From NCBI GenBank assembly GCA_031273585.1, contig JAISRP010000095.1, positions 1 through 9,062 on the forward strand: DNA of 9,062 nucleotides. The letters are read 5' to 3'. The position numbers and the translations under genes were made by a program. This document shows positions 5,379 through 9,062 of the stretch, one piece after another. This DNA is from Synergistaceae bacterium. Its GTDB lineage: Bacteria > Synergistota > Synergistia > Synergistales > Synergistaceae. Every line of letters starts with the position of its first letter. Position 1 is the first letter of the stretch. The notes below the pieces were generated by a model. The model was not told where the DNA came from. It did no database searches and saw nothing but the letters and a program-made list of their open reading frames with translations.

Positions 5379-7007
5379 TCACACCTGCCCCCTGTTGAGT
5401 CTCTTTATGTCCTTCACTATATAGGCTATGTTGCGCGAGTGATCCCCCACCCGCTCCAGATTGCTCAGTATGTCTATGAATACGATGCCGGAGTCGGGCG
5501 AGCACTTCCCGCTGTTGAGGCGCTCGATGTGCCTGGCGCGCAGGATGCGCTCCATCTGGTCCACCTTCGGTTCGAGGTCCAGAACCTCCTCGGCCAGGGA
5601 GACGTCCTCGTTCTCGAGCGCGCGGATGCTCTTCTCGACCGCCTCTATTACGAGGTCGAACATCTCCCGACACTCCATGAGGGCCTTTCCCGAGAACTTC
5701 TGCTTTCTGTCCAGCAGGAACTGGGCCATCTCCACAAGGTTCTCGGAGTGATCTCCTATCCTCTCTATATCGCCCACTCCGCTTATGCAGGAGTTGAGCA
5801 TGAGGGACAGATCCGCCGACCTGACCTTCTGCCCCAGCTCGGTCGCGTACCTGACTATCTCGTGCGTGAGCTGGTCAATGGTCTTCTCCGTCATCAGCGT
5901 CTCCGACATGAGGCGCGTCTCGCCCTCCACTATCAGCCTGTAACAGTCCCTCAGCATCCCCAGGGCTATGCCCCCGAGGCGCACCATCTCCTTGCGCACG
6001 GCGTCGACCGCGGCGGCCGGCGACACCTCTATCAGGTTGGCGTCGAGAAACCTCGCCCCCTGCTCGGCCAGCATTGCGCCGTGAGAGTCATCCTTGACGA
6101 TTTTTTTGATGAACTTCGTGTAGGGCTCGGTGAATGGGAGAAATACGCAGGTGTTGATTATGTTGAAAAAGCTGTGAGCGTTGGCGACCTGCCTTGCCGC
6201 GTCCGACGAGGACAGGGCGACCAGTCTCGAGAACCAGGGCAGCATGGTCATCATGATGAGCGCACCCAGGACGTTGAACATTACGTGCGCCGCGGCCGCC
6301 TGCTTCGCCGCCCTGTTACCGCCGCCTGAGGCGATGACTGCCGTGATGGTCGTGCCTATGTTGTCCCCGAGTATGATGGCAACCGCAGAGTTGAGGTCCA
6401 GGAGCCCCTGAGAGGCCATCACCATCGTGAGGCCCACTGTGGCGGAGCTCGCCTGCACCGCCGCGGTCACCACCGCGCCCATCAGAAGGCCCACTGCCGG
6501 GTGGTCGTTCACCATGAGGAACAATCCGCTCTTCCCCCTGAGGAAGCTCATGGCGTTCTGCATCATGTCCATCCCGACGAACAGGAGCGCGAATCCGACC
6601 AGCCCCATCCCGAGCTGCCTCTGCCTGTCGTTCTTCCCGGCTATCGAGAGCGCGGCCCCGGCCACAGCCGCTATTATCGAATACTTGGTTATGTTGAACG
6701 CGATGAGCTGGGCCGTTATCGTGGTCCCTATGTTGGCCCCCATAATGACGCTGAAGCCCTCGGCCAGGTTCATCAGTCCCACGTGGACGAAGCTCACGAC
6801 CATGACGGTCGTGGCGCTGCTGCTCTGGATTATCACAGTTACCACGGCTCCGACCGCTACGCCCTTTATGGGGGTGCTCGTCAGCGAGGCGATAAGCCGC
6901 CTCATCCTGTCGCCGGCCAGATCCTGAAGGGCGTCGCCCATGATCTTGATCCCGTATATGAGCAGCGAAACACCGCCCAGTAGCTTCAACAAATCCTGAA
7001 TGGACAA
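5379..7007 (-). CDS. Na/Pi cotransporter family protein with C-terminal PhoU-like domain
   Basis: A sodium-driven phosphate importer of the NptA/YjbB type, in the inner membrane. With the start chosen here it has 542 residues. The N-terminal half holds the family's two inverted repeats, each with a Gln-Ser-Ser signature and a following loop: QSSSATT at 61-67 with GANIGTTITA at 90-99, and QASSAT at 185-190 with GDNIGTTITA at 214-223. From about residue 335 a helical PhoU-like part follows, with its repeated marks ERIGDHSENL at 415-424 and LERVGDHSRNIA at 517-528. I start at TTG 7007 because GGGGGAG at 7023-7017 stands 9 bases upstream; a longer reading from TTG 7037 (552 residues) has no ribosome binding site. 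It lies 39 bases after rnj and 7 bases before uppP. The PhoU part may sense or regulate phosphate flux; that is family knowledge, not seen here. Confidence 0.93.
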   Translation of the reverse strand: MSIQDLLKLLGGVSLLIYGIKIMGDALQDLAGDRMRRLIASLTSTPIKGVAVGAVVTVIIQSSSATTVMVVSFVHVGLMNLAEGFSVIMGANIGTTITAQLIAFNITKYSIIAAVAGAALSIAGKNDRQRQLGMGLVGFALLFVGMDMMQNAMSFLRGKSGLFLMVNDHPAVGLLMGAVVTAAVQASSATVGLTMVMASQGLLDLNSAVAIILGDNIGTTITAVIASGGGNRAAKQAAAAHVMFNVLGALIMMTMLPWFSRLVALSSSDAARQVANAHSFFNIINTCVFLPFTEPYTKFIKKIVKDDSHGAMLAEQGARFLDANLIEVSPAAAVDAVRKEMVRLGGIALGMLRDCYRLIVEGETRLMSETLMTEKTIDQLTHEIVRYATELGQKVRSADLSLMLNSCISGVGDIERIGDHSENLVEMAQFLLDRKQKFSGKALMECREMFDLVIEAVEKSIRALENEDVSLAEEVLDLEPKVDQMERILRARHIERLNSGKCSPDSGIVFIDILSNLERVGDHSRNIAYIVKDIKRLNRGQV

Positions 7008-7016
7008 ATTATGTCT

Positions 7017-7023
7017 CTCCCCC
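7017..7023 (-). promoter_or_regulatory. Ribosome binding site that decides the TTG start of the Na/Pi cotransporter
   Basis: GGGGGAG on the minus strand, 9 bases before TTG at 7007. The alternative TTG at 7037 has nothing comparable upstream, so the shorter protein is preferred. Confidence 0.65.
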
Positions 7024-7046
7024 TGTGTATTGGGCAACCATCAGGT

Positions 7047-8900
7047 TCATTCGGCCACGCCTTGTTTTGCCGCCTCAGCCGACGGTTTTTTCGCTCCTCT
7101 CGATCTTCCTCTCCTCTGCTTGGGAACCGTTCGCGCTGGCAAGTCCCCCTCGCGGGTCCTGCGCTCTCCCATCACGGTGACTAGGGGCAGGATCGACGGA
7201 TAAGCCCGGAAATTTCTGCTCAAAACCTCGCGTATCCTCTTCCTTATCTCGGTGGAGAGGGCCCCCCTGTCGACGGACCCGGCCCTCGCCGCATCGACGG
7301 CGCGCTCCACTGACAGCTCGATGTCCGGCCTCATGTTGTCCTTGTCCAACCCGTATATGCATCCCCTGCTGTCCGTCTGTATCGGAGCCGCGATCCGGCC
7401 GTCCCCGTCGAGCACCACGGAGACCGTTATGAGGCCGCTCTCCGAGAGCTCCTTTCTCTCCCGGAGCAGGCTGCCCTCGAACTCGCCCAGCATCATGCCG
7501 TCCACCAGGACCGCGCCGGACTGCACCCTGTCCCCCAGCCGTGCCTTTCCGTCGGGGTCGATCACCAGCGCGTCCCCGTTCTGCATGACGAAGACGTTCT
7601 TGGCTTGTATGCCCATATCCCGGGCGAGCTGGCCGTGCCTGACGAGGTGTCTGTACTCCCCGTGCACCGGCATGAAGTACTTGGGCTTGACGACCGATAG
7701 CAGTATCTTCTGCTCCTCCCTGGAGGCGTGTCCCGAGACGTGGATTGCCCGGCTCTTCTCGTATATGACCTCGCACCCGCAGGCAAAGAGCCTGTTCACC
7801 GTGTTGCTCACCAGCTTCTCGTTGCCCGGTATCGGGGAGGCCGATATCACGACCAGGTCCTTCGCCCCGAGCCGTATCTGCCTGTGAGCGCCCTTGCTCA
7901 TCAGAACCAGCCCGGAGAACGGCTCCCCCTGGCTGCCGGTTGTGAGGACGACAGTCCTGTTCGGAGGCAGGGCCTCCGCCTCCTGCGACGTTATCATCAA
8001 TCCCTCGGGCGCCTCGATGTAGCCCAGCTTCTGCGCGAGCTCGACGTAGGACAGCATGCTCCGGCCCACGAGCATCAGCTTCCTGTTAAAGCGCGCAGCC
8101 GTATTGATGACGAGCTGGGCCCTGTAGAGGTTGCTCGCGAACGCCGCAATCACTATTCTGCGATCCTTGTGAAGCCGGAAGATCTCCTCGAACGTCCTGC
8201 CGACCGTGGATTCGGACGGCGTGAACCCCTCGCGCTCGCTGTTTGTCGAGTCCGAGAGGAGCAGGAGCACCCCGCTGCGCCCGAGCTCGGCCAGCGCCGA
8301 GAGGTCCGTCCCGGTGTCGTCCACCGGGGACAGGTCCATTTTAAAGTCGCCGCTGTGCAGCACGACGCCGGCCGGCGTCCTGACGTAAATCGCCACGGAG
8401 TCCGGTATCGAGTGGCTGACCCTTATGAAGCCGACCTCGAAGCAGCCAGACTTTACCACCTGACCCGCCTTGACATGGCAGTATGACGGCTTGTAGGATA
8501 CGTGCGCATCCTCCATCTTGTTCTCGACCAGTGCCAGGGTGAGAGCAGTGCCGTATATCGGAACGTCGAGCTGCGGCAGGACCAATGGGACCGCCCCTAT
8601 GTGGTCCTCGTGCCCGTGCGTCAGAAAAACTCCCCTTATCCTCTGCCTGTTCTCAGCCAGGTAAGCGATATCGGGCACGACGAAGTCGATGCCCAGCATC
8701 TCCTCATCCGGGAACTTGAGACCGCAGTCAATGACTATGATATCATCGCCATATTCGATGGCCGTTATGTTCTTTCCAATCTCGCCCAATCCTCCGAGCG
8801 GAATTATGCGCAAACCGGTCTTCCCGCCAATCTCGCTCTCCCGGCCCGCCTTGCCGCTTGGGGCCGGTCGCCCGGCTCGCTTTTTTCTAGTAGTCGTCAT
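7047..8900 (-). CDS. rnj: Ribonuclease J
   Basis: RNase J is a metallo-beta-lactamase/beta-CASP enzyme with 5' exonuclease and endonuclease activity, central to mRNA decay and rRNA processing in bacteria that lack RNase E. The 617-residue protein shows the zinc-binding HGHEDH at 95-100, H163, SGDFKMD from 183, the beta-CASP region with SDSTN at 216-220 and TTGSQGEP at 320-327, AIHVSGHAS at 385-393 and PVHGEYRHL at 411-419. All metal ligands appear present, so it should be active. A basic, probably disordered tract covers residues 1-28, and a Lys/Arg-rich tail covers about 577-617; both exceed the compact family core and could bind RNA or a degradosome partner. The ATG at 8900 has AAAGGGGAG upstream at 8920-8912, with 11 bases of spacing. 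It is the first gene of the minus-strand operon and has its own promoter. Confidence 0.97.
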   Translation of the reverse strand: MTTTRKKRAGRPAPSGKAGRESEIGGKTGLRIIPLGGLGEIGKNITAIEYGDDIIVIDCGLKFPDEEMLGIDFVVPDIAYLAENRQRIRGVFLTHGHEDHIGAVPLVLPQLDVPIYGTALTLALVENKMEDAHVSYKPSYCHVKAGQVVKSGCFEVGFIRVSHSIPDSVAIYVRTPAGVVLHSGDFKMDLSPVDDTGTDLSALAELGRSGVLLLLSDSTNSEREGFTPSESTVGRTFEEIFRLHKDRRIVIAAFASNLYRAQLVINTAARFNRKLMLVGRSMLSYVELAQKLGYIEAPEGLMITSQEAEALPPNRTVVLTTGSQGEPFSGLVLMSKGAHRQIRLGAKDLVVISASPIPGNEKLVSNTVNRLFACGCEVIYEKSRAIHVSGHASREEQKILLSVVKPKYFMPVHGEYRHLVRHGQLARDMGIQAKNVFVMQNGDALVIDPDGKARLGDRVQSGAVLVDGMMLGEFEGSLLRERKELSESGLITVSVVLDGDGRIAAPIQTDSRGCIYGLDKDNMRPDIELSVERAVDAARAGSVDRGALSTEIRKRIREVLSRNFRAYPSILPLVTVMGERRTREGDLPARTVPKQRRGRSRGAKKPSAEAAKQGVAE

Positions 8901-8952
8901 CTAAGTGACCACTCCCCTTTCGTTATTGAAGGCATCTACCAAAATACGTCTG

Positions 8953-8961
8953 ATTATAGCA
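8953..8961 (-). promoter_or_regulatory. Extended -10 promoter of rnj and probably of the whole five-gene run
   Basis: On the minus strand TGC-TATAAT is a perfect extended -10 element. The predicted RNA start is near 8946, giving a leader of about 46 bases to the rnj ATG. The -35 position falls in an alternating CG tract (8977-8986) rather than a TTGACA-like hexamer. As the gaps between the following genes are 1 to 39 bases, this promoter likely drives rnj through maf. Confidence 0.65.
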
Positions 8962-9009
8962 CGAATTTTCGAGATACGCGCGCGCGATGCCAGGCGCGCC
9001 GGGGTGGGG

Positions 9010-9062
9010 ACGGTCCCGATAAGCTCAAATTCGCAGGGGCAGGACCGTGGGCGCCGCCCACG
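9010..9062. repeat. Nested inverted repeats at the right edge
   Basis: CGTGGGCG (9046-9053) and CGCCCACG (9055-9062) form a perfect 8-base inverted repeat around one base, ending exactly at the window edge. A second perfect pair, ACGGTCC (9010-9016) and GGACCGT (9042-9048), overlaps it with a 25-base loop, so the two stems could be alternatives. No T-tract is seen on either side within the window, so a terminator is not supported. It could be an RNA structure, an interspersed repeat edge or a regulator site; the sequence does not decide. Confidence 0.45.

Noticed and set aside
5268..6329. A long plus-strand open frame (353 codons) opposite the phosphate transporter, and similar long frames opposite rnj (7728-8486) and maf (3827-4474)
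   Set aside because: They lie entirely antisense to clearly recognised genes, show no family motifs or ribosome binding sites, and long antisense frames are expected in GC-rich DNA.
7008..7041. Upstream starts for the phosphate transporter: TTG at 7037, and ATG at 7041
   Set aside because: The TTG at 7037 has no ribosome binding site, and the ATG at 7041 is in another frame that stops after ten codons; TTG at 7007 has GGGGGAG at a suitable distance.
1..9062. tRNA, rRNA, insertion sequence, prophage or defence genes
   Set aside because: I looked for cloverleaf ends, conserved rRNA segments, transposase or phage motifs and nuclease-toxin pairs and found none I could support.

Overview
This window comes from a GC-rich bacterial chromosome. 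The frequent ATA (Ile) and AGG (Arg) codons despite high GC, the use of TTG and GTG starts with purine-rich ribosome binding sites, the DUF4321 gene beside maf, and an RNase J gene together suggest a Synergistota or Clostridia-like bacterium. I favour Synergistota, but this is an inference from gene content and codon habits, not a proven placement.

Layout. (1) Positions 1-611, minus strand: a small tandem family of Nif11-type leader peptides, i.e. precursors of ribosomally made peptides with a double-glycine cleavage site. One copy is complete with a 30-residue, Cys-free, Gly/Ala-rich hydrophobic core. One is cut by the window edge exactly at the cleavage site. A third is only a start fragment (MSVENAK-stop). 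(2) 612-917: an AT-rich intergenic region serving divergent transcription, with a good extended -10 promoter for the next operon, a tiny ORF with a strong ribosome binding site, and a helically phased GTCAC repeat. (3) 918-3692, plus strand: cysD and a cysN-cysC fusion, a complete sulfate activation module (sulfate to APS to PAPS). (4) 3712-8900, minus strand: a tightly packed gene run transcribed rnj, Na/Pi cotransporter, uppP, DUF4321, maf, which converges on cysNC with only 19 bases between stop codons. (5) 8901-9062: the rnj promoter and leader, then GC-rich inverted repeats at the right edge.

How the genes fit. cysD-cysNC supplies PAPS; no PAPS reductase or sulfotransferase is visible, so its use (assimilation or sulfation) is open. 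The five-gene minus-strand run combines RNA turnover (RNase J), phosphate uptake, recycling of the undecaprenyl carrier for cell wall synthesis, a small membrane protein of unknown function and a nucleotide pyrophosphatase; spacing of 1-39 bases suggests one operon. The least ordinary part is the Nif11 precursor cluster at the left edge, whose modification and export genes, if any, lie outside the window.
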